Shown: one piece after another, positions 1 through 7,281 of the stretch | Layout of the letters: each line of letters begins with the position of its first letter | Numbering within the stretch: the stretch's first letter is position 1 | NCBI RefSeq assembly: GCF_014646115.1 | Contig: NZ_BMMV01000008.1 | Coordinates: 318,125-352,865, forward strand | Length of the DNA stretch: 34,741 bases | Reading direction: 5' to 3' | Source: Streptomyces camponoticapitis | Lineage (GTDB): Bacteria; Actinomycetota; Actinomycetes; Streptomycetales; Streptomycetaceae | Made by a program: the position numbers and the translations under genes | The notes under the pieces: model-generated | Told to the model about the DNA's origin: nothing | Databases searched by the model: none | The model's input: the letters and a program-made list of their open reading frames with translations, nothing else

Positions 1-39
1 ACGCCGTACCTCCGGTCGGACCTCACCTGCTCAGCCCTT

Positions 40-74
40 CGCGGGGGCCACACCGGTGGCGGGTGTCCCCCGCG
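40..74. terminator. GC-rich hairpin at the window start
   Basis: CGCGGGGG (40-47) pairs with CCCCCGCG (67-74), and inside it ACACC (50-54) pairs with GGTGT (62-66). There is no T-run. It probably ends transcription of a gene lying left of the window and insulates the heme oxygenase promoter. No gene is recognisable in bases 1-118. Confidence 0.5.
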
Positions 75-118
75 TGATCAACGGGTATCAGTTTTACCGA
101 CAGGACGTCGGGAACCAG

Positions 119-147
119 TTGACTTAGGTAAGCCTAAGTAGGAGGAT
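119..147 (+). promoter_or_regulatory. Iron-box promoter of the heme oxygenase gene
   Basis: A TTGACT -35 element (119-124) is followed after 17 bp by a GAGGAT -10-like element (142-147). The spacer holds the inverted repeat ACTTAGG-N4-CCTAAGT (122-139). Bases 124-142 match 14 of 19 positions of the actinobacterial DmdR/DtxR iron box TTAGGTTAGCCTAACCTAA. An iron-loaded repressor bound here would cover the -35, so the gene should be iron-repressed. The match is visible in the sequence; regulator identity is inferred. Confidence 0.75.
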
Positions 148-226
148 CGGCGAAGGCAAGCGCCCATGCTGCCCCGCCGGATCTCGGTCTGGTACTTCCG
201 TCCCCATCGGCCCCCGGAGGCCCGCC

Positions 227-895
227 TTGGACGCAACCGCCACCGCACCCACCCCCTTCTCGACGATGATCCGTGTCGCCTCGCACGAGAAGCACACCGA
301 GGTGAACACCTCGACCTTCATGAGCGACCTGCTGGGCCAGAGGTTCGGGGTGGAGGCGTACACGCGCTACACCGAACAGCTCTGGTTCGTGTACCGCGCG
401 CTGGAGGACGCCGCAGGGACCCTCGAAGGGGATCCGGTCGCCGGCCCCTTCCTCCGGCCCGAGCTGATGCGCACCGACGCCCTGGAGCGCGACCTGACGC
501 ATCTGCGCGGCGCCGGCTGGCGCGAGGGGCTGGAGCCGCTGCCCGCCACCGCCGCGTACGCGGCCAGGATCACCGAGTGCGCCCGCATCTGGCCCGGCGG
601 CTATGTGGCCCACCACTACACCCGCTATCTCGGGGACCTCTCCGGCGGTCAGGTCGTACGCGACATGGCCGAGAAGACCTGGGGCTTCGCACGCAAGGGC
701 GACGGCGTCCGCTTCTACGTCTTCGACGAGATCGGCAATCCGGCCGCGTTCAAGCGCGTCTACCGCGACCTGCTGGACGCGGTCCCGTTGGACGACCTGG
801 AGAAGCAGCGCGTCATCGAGGAGTGCAAGCGGGCGTTCGAATTCAACGGGGACGTGTTCCACGAGCTGGAGGGCGAGTTCCCCCTCAGCGCCTGA
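227..895 (+). CDS. hmuO: Heme oxygenase (biliverdin-producing)
   Basis: This 222-aa cytoplasmic protein should open the heme ring with O2 and electrons to give biliverdin, CO and free iron. Length fits bacterial heme oxygenases. The N-terminal stretch ASHEKHTEVNTSTFMSDLL carries the expected proximal-histidine helix (SxxxH...F), and YLGDLSGGQ is the glycine-rich distal helix over the heme. The start is a TTG at 227 with GGAGG at 216-220, six bases upstream. An iron box lies about 85 bp upstream. The gene stands near the hmuTUV heme importer and two HtaA heme-binding proteins, so it is the likely end point of that uptake route. It ends 24 bp before a convergent PhzF-like gene. Confidence 0.93.
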   Translation: MDATATAPTPFSTMIRVASHEKHTEVNTSTFMSDLLGQRFGVEAYTRYTEQLWFVYRALEDAAGTLEGDPVAGPFLRPELMRTDALERDLTHLRGAGWREGLEPLPATAAYAARITECARIWPGGYVAHHYTRYLGDLSGGQVVRDMAEKTWGFARKGDGVRFYVFDEIGNPAAFKRVYRDLLDAVPLDDLEKQRVIEECKRAFEFNGDVFHELEGEFPLSA

Positions 896-919
896 GGAGG
901 ATGACGCCGGGGACCGCGT

Positions 920-1588
920 TCAGCGCGGCGGGAGCAGGCGGACGCGTCCACCGACCTCGATCGAGCCGTCAGGGCCGGGGGCCGTGAGGATCTGCGACCC
1001 CCGGCCCTGCGTGATGTTCAGCGCCCGCCCCAGCTCGGCGGTGAGCAGCAGGGCCGCCGCCCCCGTCGCCTCGTCCTCCACGATGCCGTCGTCGCGGCGC
1101 GGGAAGGCACGCGCCCTGACCCGGCCGGCGGACTCGTCCTCCCACGCCCACGCGTAGAGCCAGCCCTCGCCCGGCGGCGGCGCGGGAAGGGCGTTGACCT
1201 CGGCGGCCGTCCCGTAGCGGCACAGGGTGCGCGGCGGGGCCCATTCGGGGCGTGCCGTGATCCAGGTGAACTCACCGTCCTGGCGCACCCACACCTCGCC
1301 GACGGGCGGGTTGACCAGTTCCAGGTCGAGCAGCCACGCGGCGCCCACGAGGGGGTGTCCGGCGAACGGCAGCCGTACGCCGGGGGTGTAGATGTCCACG
1401 TACCCGCGCTCCGGGTCGTCCACGAACACGGTCTCGCTGAAGCCGAGTTCGGCGGCGAGCGCCTGGCGGGACGCCTCGTCGGGGTAGTCGCGGCCGTGGC
1501 GTACGACTCCGAGCCGGTTGCCGTGCCGCCCGTCGCCCGCGCAGAAGACGCTCAGTACTTCGATGCCGCCGCTGCCGATGTCAGTCAC
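920..1588 (-). CDS. PhzF family isomerase-like protein, short form
   Basis: A 222-aa member of the PhzF/diaminopimelate-epimerase fold. Visible marks are the N-terminal VFCAGDGRHGNRLGVV (the family's GGNPAGVV loop, here degenerate), ELGFSETVFV with the glutamate that acts as catalytic acid/base in PhzF, LPFAGHPLVGAAWLL and the C-terminal EDEATGAAALLL. It is shorter than the usual 260-300 aa, with the middle compressed. The start is GTG at 1588 without a Shine-Dalgarno sequence; TTCAAT six bases upstream suggests a leaderless mRNA. Substrate is unknown. It lies between the heme oxygenase and htaA genes but carries no iron box, so a heme role is not implied. A fuller PhzF paralogue is at 22335. 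Confidence 0.8.
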   Translation of the reverse strand: MTDIGSGGIEVLSVFCAGDGRHGNRLGVVRHGRDYPDEASRQALAAELGFSETVFVDDPERGYVDIYTPGVRLPFAGHPLVGAAWLLDLELVNPPVGEVWVRQDGEFTWITARPEWAPPRTLCRYGTAAEVNALPAPPPGEGWLYAWAWEDESAGRVRARAFPRRDDGIVEDEATGAAALLLTAELGRALNITQGRGSQILTAPGPDGSIEVGGRVRLLPPR

Positions 1589-1640
1589 GCAGGCATTGAA
1601 ACATCAGCCGTCGAACATCAGGTGCGAGGTGTGCCGGACG

Positions 1641-1681
1641 GGGCGGGGCCGTACCGCAACCCGCCCGGTACGGCCCCGCCC
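1641..1681 (-). terminator. Terminator of the htaA-like gene pair
   Basis: A perfect 15-bp stem, 1641-1655 (GGGCGGGGCCGTACC) against 1667-1681, with an 11-nt loop, begins 31 bp past the stop codon of the upstream minus-strand gene. It is the only strong structure in the 1589-1711 gap. Confidence 0.8.
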
Positions 1682-1711
1682 TTGAAAGTGACCGACGGCT
1701 CAACTCGCCTG

Positions 1712-3289
1712 TCAGACCTCGCCGGTGGCCGGGTTACGGCGCCGGGCGGCATAGACGGCCGCGGCGCCCGCGACCGCGAGCGCGCCCGCCGCGCCGGCCA
1801 GCGCGCCGGCCGGAACCTCGGAGCCGGTGCTCGCGAGATTCCTGACGCCGCCCGCGGAGCCGCCGACGGTGCCACCGCCCGCCGTGCCGCCGGTACCGCC
1901 CGTGGTGCCGGCGCCGTCCGTCGTACCGCCCGTGCTGCCACCAGTGCCGCCCGTGCCGCCGGAGCCGCCCGGAAGCTGGGCGTCGTCCGTGAGGGAGACG
2001 GCCGCGGTGACGGTGTCGAGCGCCTCCCCCGCCTGGTACATGCCGCCGAACGCCTTCGTGCCGTCCGCGGTGAGCGAGGCGGGCACGGCGTCAAGGGTGA
2101 CGACACCGTCCTCGGCCGCCAGGTCACCGGCCGGCAGGGCGAGTGTGGCGATGGTCAGGTCCTCGTAGGTGGAGACCTCGTGCGTCTGACGGTCCTTGGT
2201 GCTGACGTCCGCGACGAGCGTGCCCTTGCCGTCCTCGACCTCGGCCTCCAGACCGCTGAGCTTGAGGTCGAGGACGTACGCGCCCTCCTCCTCGTGGCCC
2301 AGGAAGCGGACGGATCCTTCGAATCTCGCCGAGAGCGTCTGCGCGTCGGCGTCGAAGGAGCCGGTGCCCTTCGGGAAGCGGTAGGCCTCGCCCGGCTGGG
2401 TGGCGCCGGCCGCGAGTTCGACCTTGCCCTTGGCGATGGGGCCCGTCACATATGTACGGAAGCTCTTCTTGACGCCCCAGTCGAGATTGCCGTCGACGAT
2501 CGCGCCGTCCACGACGGCCGGGTCCGTCGGCTCATCGGTGGGCTTGTCCGTCGGCTCATCCGTCGGCTCATCCGTCGGCTCATCGGTCGGCTCATCTGTG
2601 GGTTCGTCGGTGGGTTCGTCGGTGGGGGGCTGGGCCGCCGTCACGGAGAGCGTCGCCGGGTCCAGTTGGACACTGGCGGCGTAGAAGCCCGCGAACGCCT
2701 CGGAGCCCTCCGCCGTCAGCTTGGCGGGGATGTCCTTGAAGACCATCGCGCCGTTCTCGCCCTGGCCCGGCCGGACCGCCGTCAGATCCAGATCGGCGAT
2801 CGGCACGTCGTCACGTGTCGCGGACTCGCCCTCGGTCACGCTGGTGACGTCGGCGGTGATCTCCCCGTCCTCGCGGCCGGTGTTGACCTTCACATCGCTC
2901 AACTCGATGTCGAGGACGCCGTGGTGACCCTCGAAACGCACGCTTCCTTCGAAGGCGGTGGCGGTGGCGTGCGTGCCGGTGTCGTAGGTGCCCGTGCCGT
3001 CGGTGAAGGTGAACACGCCGTTGCCGGCGGCCTGGGTGGCACCGTCGGCGGCCGTGATCTTCCCACTGGCGACGGGCGAGAGCAGGTACTTGCGGAAGGA
3101 CTCCTTGAAGCCCCACTCCAGGGTGCCGTCCTTCAGTTCGAGCTGCGGCGCGGCGGGGGCGCCGGGCGCCGCGGGTGCGGCCGGGGCGCTGCCCGACGCG
3201 AACGCCGGGACGGCGAGGGCGGTGGCGCCGATGGCCACGACGGTGGCGACTGCCGCGGCGAGGGCTAGGGGACGACGGTTGGCTGGCAT
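1712..3289 (-). CDS. HtaA-domain heme-binding protein with LAXTG cell-wall sorting signal
   Basis: A 525-aa secreted protein. A signal peptide spans residues 1-32. HtaA domain 1 is about 50-218 and domain 2 about 262-435. In HtaA domains a conserved Tyr, His and Tyr contribute to heme binding; the matching residues are Tyr68, His122 and Tyr203 in domain 1 and Tyr280, His332 and Tyr418 in domain 2. A TDEP-repeat linker (223-256) joins the domains. A Gly/Thr-rich stalk leads to LASTG (485-489), a hydrophobic stretch and an RRR tail, which is the layout of a class E sortase substrate. The ATG at 3289 follows GAGGAG. It is the second gene of a pair, 67 bp after the other HtaA gene. Role inferred: surface heme capture passed on to HmuT. 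Confidence 0.88.
   Translation of the reverse strand: MPANRRPLALAAAVATVVAIGATALAVPAFASGSAPAAPAAPGAPAAPQLELKDGTLEWGFKESFRKYLLSPVASGKITAADGATQAAGNGVFTFTDGTGTYDTGTHATATAFEGSVRFEGHHGVLDIELSDVKVNTGREDGEITADVTSVTEGESATRDDVPIADLDLTAVRPGQGENGAMVFKDIPAKLTAEGSEAFAGFYAASVQLDPATLSVTAAQPPTDEPTDEPTDEPTDEPTDEPTDEPTDKPTDEPTDPAVVDGAIVDGNLDWGVKKSFRTYVTGPIAKGKVELAAGATQPGEAYRFPKGTGSFDADAQTLSARFEGSVRFLGHEEEGAYVLDLKLSGLEAEVEDGKGTLVADVSTKDRQTHEVSTYEDLTIATLALPAGDLAAEDGVVTLDAVPASLTADGTKAFGGMYQAGEALDTVTAAVSLTDDAQLPGGSGGTGGTGGSTGGTTDGAGTTGGTGGTAGGGTVGGSAGGVRNLASTGSEVPAGALAGAAGALAVAGAAAVYAARRRNPATGEV
2526..2621 (-). repeat. Eight 12-bp tandem repeats coding (TDEP)n
   Basis: Eight consecutive 12-bp units (plus-strand forms such as gtcggctcatcc and gtgggttcgtcg) encode Thr-Asp-Glu-Pro six or more times, one unit reading TDKP. 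Units differ mainly at synonymous sites. They form a rigid acidic linker between the two HtaA domains and could vary in copy number between strains. Confidence 0.9.
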
Positions 3290-3356
3290 GTTCGGGGGTC
3301 TCCTCGATGAGTGGGAACGCGCTGAAGGAGTGGGGGGTGGGGCGGGGGAAAGGAGG

Positions 3357-4859
3357 TCAGATTCCGCCGGAGCCGTGACCGGAGCCGGAGCCGGGGCCGG
3401 GGCCTGTGTCCGGGCCGTCGGCCGCCGTCGTGCCGCGGCGCCGTACGCCGACGTACACCGCCAGCGCGGCGGCGAGCAGCACGCCCACGCCGATCCCCCC
3501 GTAGGTCAGGGCACGGGAGGAAGAGGAGGCGGAGGCGGACGCGGCATCGTCCGCCTCCGCCGGCTTGGGGGAATCGCCTGTCGCCGTAAGGGAATCGGGC
3601 TCGGCGGACGCCTCGGCGTCGCTGCCCAGATCGGGCAGCGCGGGCAGCTTCGCCTTCCTGTCCACGGCGAAGGCGAGTGAGACGGGGTCCATCGCGGTGC
3701 CCGCCTTGTACAGGGACCCGAAGGCCTCGGCACCGGCCTCGGTGAGCGTGGCGGGGGCCTCGGTGAGTGCGGCGAGACCGTTCTTGGGGGTGAGGTCCGC
3801 GGCGGCGAAGGTGACCAGCGGGACGGCCTTGGCCGGCGCCCCGCCCTCGCTCGCGACATCGGCGGCCAGGGTGCCCTTCCCGCCCTTCACCTGGACGCTG
3901 ATGCCGCTCAGCGTCAGGTCCAGCCGGTTTCCGGTGAAGCGGACGCTGCCCGCGAAGTCGGCGACGAACGTCTGCTTCTTCGTGTCGTACGCGCCCTTCC
4001 CCTTCGGGAAGCGGAAGAGCGCGCCACCGTCCTGCGCCCCGCCGCCGAGCGTCCAGCGCCCCTTGGCGATGGAGCCGGTGACGTACTCACGGAAGGTACG
4101 GCGTACGCCCCAGTCGACGGCCGCGTCCTCCAGAGCGCCCTTCGCCCGCTCGCGCTCCGCCTTGTCGGTGCCCTCGTCCGCGTCCTTGTCCGTCCCGGCC
4201 GGTTTCGGCGCGGGCTTCTCGGCCGGTGCCTTCGCGGCGGCCACGTCCACGGAGAGGCTGACCGGATCGAGGGGCGTGCCCGCCGTGTAGTAGCCGGCGA
4301 AGGCGGTGGCGCCCTGTGCGGTGAGCGTGGAGGGGACGTTGCTGAGGGCGACCGGGCCGGCGCCGCCCCTCATGTCGATCCCGCCGAGATCGAGTGTGGC
4401 GAGCGGGACCTGCGACGACGTGGTGATCTTGCCGCTCCCCTTGGCCTTGCTGGTCATGTCGGCGTGCAGGATGCCCCGGCCGCCGGAGATCCGGACCGTG
4501 GGCCTGCTGATGGTGAGGTCCAGCTCGTGCGATCCGTCGGGCTCGGTGTGGCCGACGAACCGGACGCCCCCGCTGAATCCGGCGCTCAGCGCGCCGCTGC
4601 CGGGGTCGTACGTCCCCGAGGCGGAGTGGAATCTGAACCGGCTGCCGCCCACGGTCGCCGCTCCCCCGGTCAGGCTCCAACTGCCGCCCGCGATGGGCCC
4701 GGTGACATAGCTCTGGAACGAGGACCTGATCCCCCAGTCGAGCCTGCCGCCCTGCACGGCGCGGGTCGCCGCGTGAGCCGTGGCCGCCGGGAGCAGGGCC
4801 CCGAGGAGCGCGGCGAGCAGCGCGACGGCGAGAGCGCGCGCCGGTCTGGACGACAGCAT
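3357..4859 (-). CDS. HtaA-domain heme-binding protein, membrane anchored
   Basis: A 500-aa protein with a signal peptide (about 1-30), HtaA domain 1 (about 35-206), a Lys/Ala/Glu-rich linker (207-245), HtaA domain 2 (about 246-400), a Ser/Ala-rich stalk and one transmembrane helix (about 452-472) followed by RRR and a Gly/Ser tail. Domain 1 keeps the expected Tyr51, His104 and Tyr191. Domain 2 keeps Tyr259 and Tyr384, but its conserved His is Asn311 and the loop after it is several residues shorter. No LPXTG or LAXTG motif precedes the helix, so it is probably held in the membrane, unlike its partner. The ATG at 4859 follows a GGAG. It is the first gene of the minus-strand pair and faces hmuT across an iron box. 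Confidence 0.87.
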   Translation of the reverse strand: MLSSRPARALAVALLAALLGALLPAATAHAATRAVQGGRLDWGIRSSFQSYVTGPIAGGSWSLTGGAATVGGSRFRFHSASGTYDPGSGALSAGFSGGVRFVGHTEPDGSHELDLTISRPTVRISGGRGILHADMTSKAKGSGKITTSSQVPLATLDLGGIDMRGGAGPVALSNVPSTLTAQGATAFAGYYTAGTPLDPVSLSVDVAAAKAPAEKPAPKPAGTDKDADEGTDKAERERAKGALEDAAVDWGVRRTFREYVTGSIAKGRWTLGGGAQDGGALFRFPKGKGAYDTKKQTFVADFAGSVRFTGNRLDLTLSGISVQVKGGKGTLAADVASEGGAPAKAVPLVTFAAADLTPKNGLAALTEAPATLTEAGAEAFGSLYKAGTAMDPVSLAFAVDRKAKLPALPDLGSDAEASAEPDSLTATGDSPKPAEADDAASASASSSSRALTYGGIGVGVLLAAALAVYVGVRRRGTTAADGPDTGPGPGSGSGHGSGGI

Positions 4860-4941
4860 CTGAGATCACTCCTACGTAGGAGACGGCGGCGGCCATGGGC
4901 ACGCCGAACCAGCCCGGTTGAAGGACCCCGGGTCTGGTAAG

Positions 4942-4960
4942 CAAGGTAAGGCTAACCTAA
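4942..4960. promoter_or_regulatory. Iron box between the htaA pair and hmuTUV
   Basis: CAAGGTAAGGCTAACCTAA matches 16 of 19 positions of the DmdR/DtxR-type iron box and is nearly symmetric. It lies 82 bp from the start of the HtaA gene on the minus strand and 80 bp from the hmuT start, so one repressor site could govern both divergent operons. The match is seen; iron control is inferred. Confidence 0.85.
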
Positions 4961-5040
4961 GCTATCTCCAGCCCGGTTCGGAACCCTTCCGTCCCGGGCG
5001 CCTCAACGGGACTCCACACAACGACGGGACGGTGCACTCC

Positions 5041-6075
5041 GTGCGCACTCAACGCCTGGCGGGCGCAGTCATCTCGGTGCTCACCCTCGCCCTGCTCGCC
5101 ACCGGCTGCGCCGGCAACGACGGCGGCGGAAGCGGCAGCGGCGGCAGCGGCGGCGGGACCGCGAATCGCGCGGGGGCCGCCGCCACCGCAGACCGGATCG
5201 AGCCGCCGGCCACCGTCCCCGAGCCCCGGCTGCCGGTCACCGTGGACTCCGCCGACGGCACGAAGGTCACCGTCACCTCCGCCGACCGGCTCGTCCCCCT
5301 CACCGGTTCGCTCAACGAGATCGTCTTCACCCTCGGGCTCGGCGAGCACGTCGTGGCCCGTGACATCACCGCCACCTTCGAACAGGCCGAGAGACTCCCC
5401 GTGGTGACCCGCGCGCACGACGTCTCGGCCGAGAGCGTCCTCTCCCTCAGGCCGACACTCGTCATCGCCGAGACCACCACCGGACCGGCGGAGGCCGTCG
5501 ACCAGATACGGGACGCCGGAATCCCCCTGCTCGTCGTGGAGCCCGCGAAGAGCCTGGACGATGTCGGAAAACGCATCACGACGGTGGCGCACGCGCTGGG
5601 CGTGGACGCGGCGGGCGAGGAGCTGAGCTCGCGTACGGCCGAGCGGATCGCCGCCGTACAGAAGCGGATCCCGGCACCGGCCGACGGCGCGAAGCCGCGC
5701 GTCGCCTTCCTCTATCTGCGCGGCTCGGCGTCCGTCTATCTGCTGGGCGGCCGTGATTCCGGGGCGAGTTCACTGCTGGAGGCGGCCGGCGCCGTCGACG
5801 CGGGCAAGGAGTCCGGCCTCGACAAGGACTTCACCGCGATCACCAGCGAGGCACTGGCGAAGGCCGCGCCCGACGCGATCCTCCTGATGACCAAGGGACT
5901 TGAATCGGTGGGCGGTCCCGACGGACTGGTGAAGATCCCGGGCGTCGCCGAGACACCCGCCGGTCTCGACCGCCGTTTCCTCTCCGTCGACGACGGCGTA
6001 CTGCTCAACTACGGGCCCCGTACGGACCAGGTGCTCGCCTCCCTGGTCGAGCAGCTCTACCCGGACGGCGAGTGA
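5041..6075 (+). CDS. hmuT: Heme ABC transporter substrate-binding lipoprotein
   Basis: A 344-aa periplasmic-binding-type (FecB/BtuF class) protein on the outer face of the membrane that should deliver heme to HmuUV. A hydrophobic signal peptide ends in ALLATGC, with Cys23 as the lipidated residue, then a Gly/Ser linker. The fold begins around VTVTSADRLVPLTGSLNEIVFTLG; HDVSAESVLSLRPTLVIAE and the C-terminal LNYGPRTDQVLASLVEQLY are typical of heme-binding members. The reading frame is open back to 4918, but the iron box lies inside that extension, so the start is placed at GTG 5041, directly before the signal peptide; GTG 5032 is an alternative. It is the first gene of hmuTUV and ends one base before hmuU. 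Confidence 0.9.
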   Translation: MRTQRLAGAVISVLTLALLATGCAGNDGGGSGSGGSGGGTANRAGAAATADRIEPPATVPEPRLPVTVDSADGTKVTVTSADRLVPLTGSLNEIVFTLGLGEHVVARDITATFEQAERLPVVTRAHDVSAESVLSLRPTLVIAETTTGPAEAVDQIRDAGIPLLVVEPAKSLDDVGKRITTVAHALGVDAAGEELSSRTAERIAAVQKRIPAPADGAKPRVAFLYLRGSASVYLLGGRDSGASSLLEAAGAVDAGKESGLDKDFTAITSEALAKAAPDAILLMTKGLESVGGPDGLVKIPGVAETPAGLDRRFLSVDDGVLLNYGPRTDQVLASLVEQLYPDGE

Positions 6076-6076
6076 C

Positions 6077-7183
6077 ATGACGGCCGCACCCACCGCGACC
6101 ACCGCGCCTCCGGACACCTCCCCGCCCACGGCCACGCCGAAGAGACAGCCTCAACGGCGCGGCAGCACCTGGCTGTTGACTGCCGGGCTGCTCGGTGCGC
6201 TGCTCGTGCTCTGTCTGCTCTCCGCCGGGCTCGGCGCGTACGACATCCCGCTCGGCGACGTCCTCTCCTCCGTCCGGCACCGGATCGGGCTCGGCGGCGC
6301 CGCGCTCGAACGGGTCCCCGAGAGCGTCCTGTGGAACGTCCGGCTGCCGCGCGTCGTCCTCGCGCTGCTCGTCGGCGCCTCGCTGGGCTGCGCGGGCGCC
6401 CTGATGCAGGGCGTGTTCGGCAACCCGCTCGCCGAGCCCGGTGTCATCGGCATCTCGTCGGGCGCGGCGGTCGGCGCCGTCGCGTCGATCGCGCTCGGCC
6501 TGAGCTTCTTCGGCAACTGGACGGTCACCGCCTGCGCGTTCGTCTCCGGGCTTCTGACGGTGCTCCTCGTGTACGCGATGTCCCGCTCCGGCGGCCGTAC
6601 GGAGGTGGTCACGCTCATCCTCACCGGCATCGCGGTGAACGCCTTCGCGGGCGCGCTCATCGGGCTGTCCATCTTCTTCGCCGACAACGCGCAGATCAGC
6701 CAGATCACCTTCTGGCAGCTCGGTTCGTTGGCCCAGGCGACCTGGCCCAAGGTGCTCGCCGTACTGCCGTGCGCGCTCCTCGGTCTGGCCGTCGCGCCCT
6801 TCTACGCACGGAAGTTGGACCTCCTCGCGCTGGGTGAGCGGCCGGCCAGGCATCTGGGCGTGGATGTCGAACGGCTCCGGGTCGTCCTCGTCCTGGTCGT
6901 CGCGCTGCTGACGGCGGCCGCCGTCGCGGTGGCGGGAATCATCACCTTCGTCGGCCTGCTGGTCCCGCATCTGCTGCGGATGGCGAACGGCCCCGGCCAC
7001 CGCTTCCTGGTGCCGGGCAGCGCGCTCGGAGGCGCGCTGGTCCTGGTGGCGGGCGACCTTGCGGCCCGCACGGTGGCGGCCCCGGCCGAACTGCCCCTGG
7101 GTGTCCTGACGGCGCTCTTCGGCAGTCCGTTCTTCTTCTGGTTGCTGCGCAGGACCCGGCGCAGGCAGGGGGGTTGGGCATGA
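6077..7183 (+). CDS. hmuU: Heme ABC transporter permease (FecCD family)
   Basis: A 368-aa polytopic membrane protein of the BtuC/FecCD/HmuU family, expected to have about ten helices and to form the heme channel as a dimer. Clear family marks are NVRLPRVVLALLVGASLG, GALMQGVFGNPLAEPGVIGI, a run of helices, and GIITFVGLLVPHLLRM near the end, the region that contacts the ATPase. A Pro/Thr-rich cytoplasmic N-terminus precedes the first helix. The ATG at 6077 is one base past the hmuT stop. The last 45 bp, coding WLLRRTRRRQGGWA and the stop, are repeated at 7237-7281, and the stop overlaps an ATG (ATGA) at 7180. Confidence 0.92.
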   Translation: MTAAPTATTAPPDTSPPTATPKRQPQRRGSTWLLTAGLLGALLVLCLLSAGLGAYDIPLGDVLSSVRHRIGLGGAALERVPESVLWNVRLPRVVLALLVGASLGCAGALMQGVFGNPLAEPGVIGISSGAAVGAVASIALGLSFFGNWTVTACAFVSGLLTVLLVYAMSRSGGRTEVVTLILTGIAVNAFAGALIGLSIFFADNAQISQITFWQLGSLAQATWPKVLAVLPCALLGLAVAPFYARKLDLLALGERPARHLGVDVERLRVVLVLVVALLTAAAVAVAGIITFVGLLVPHLLRMANGPGHRFLVPGSALGGALVLVAGDLAARTVAAPAELPLGVLTALFGSPFFFWLLRRTRRRQGGWA

Positions 7184-7281
7184 AGGGCGCCACCCCCGGC
7201 CGGGGGTCCGGGGGTTGTCCCCCGGGAAAGCACAGTTGGTTGCTGCGCAGGACCCGGCGCAGGCAGGGGGGTTGGGCATGA
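7180..7281 (+). CDS. 33-codon mini-ORF made by the hmuU/hmuV duplication
   Basis: Starting at the ATG that overlaps the hmuU stop (ATGA, 7180-7183), the frame stays open through the palindromic insert and ends at 7281 with a second copy of the HmuU C-terminus, SWLLRRTRRRQGGWA. Its stop overlaps the hmuV ATG (7278-7281). The first 18 residues are Gly/Pro-rich and resemble nothing known to me. It probably has no function as a protein, but it may carry ribosomes from hmuU to hmuV and so keep translational coupling. Confidence 0.4.
   Translation: MKGATPGRGSGGCPPGKHSWLLRRTRRRQGGWA
7192..7225. repeat. REP-like pair of GC palindromes
   Basis: ACCCCCGGCCGGGGGT (7192-7207) is a perfect palindrome, followed at once by CCGGGGG-TTGT-CCCCCGG (7208-7225), a hairpin with a 4-nt loop. 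The pair resembles dispersed palindromic intergenic elements of Streptomyces from memory; this needs a genome scan. It could also weaken transcription into hmuV. Confidence 0.55.

Larger units (their letters stand above)
7139..7281 (+). repeat. 45-bp direct repeat flanking a palindromic insert
   Basis: Bases 7139-7183 and 7237-7281 are identical over 45 bp, from the last codons of hmuU through ATGA. The 53 bp between them (7184-7236) carry two GC-rich palindromes. The simplest reading is a duplication of the hmuU/hmuV junction that accompanied insertion of a REP-like element. Recombination between the copies would delete 98 bp and restore a direct hmuU-hmuV overlap. Confidence 0.95.

Noticed and set aside
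1355..3268. 637-codon open frame on the plus strand, antisense to the first HtaA gene
   Set aside because: Its protein is Gly/Arg/Val-rich with no domain; it mirrors the codon bias of the minus-strand gene, whose signal peptide, HtaA domains and sorting signal are clear.
4918..5040. N-terminal extension of HmuT from ATG 4918
   Set aside because: It would place the iron box inside the coding region and put 41 polar residues before the lipoprotein signal peptide.
7215..7277. TTG 7215 as hmuV start
   Set aside because: The added residues come from the palindromic insert and the duplicated hmuU end; ATG 7278 has the ribosome site and the normal overlap.
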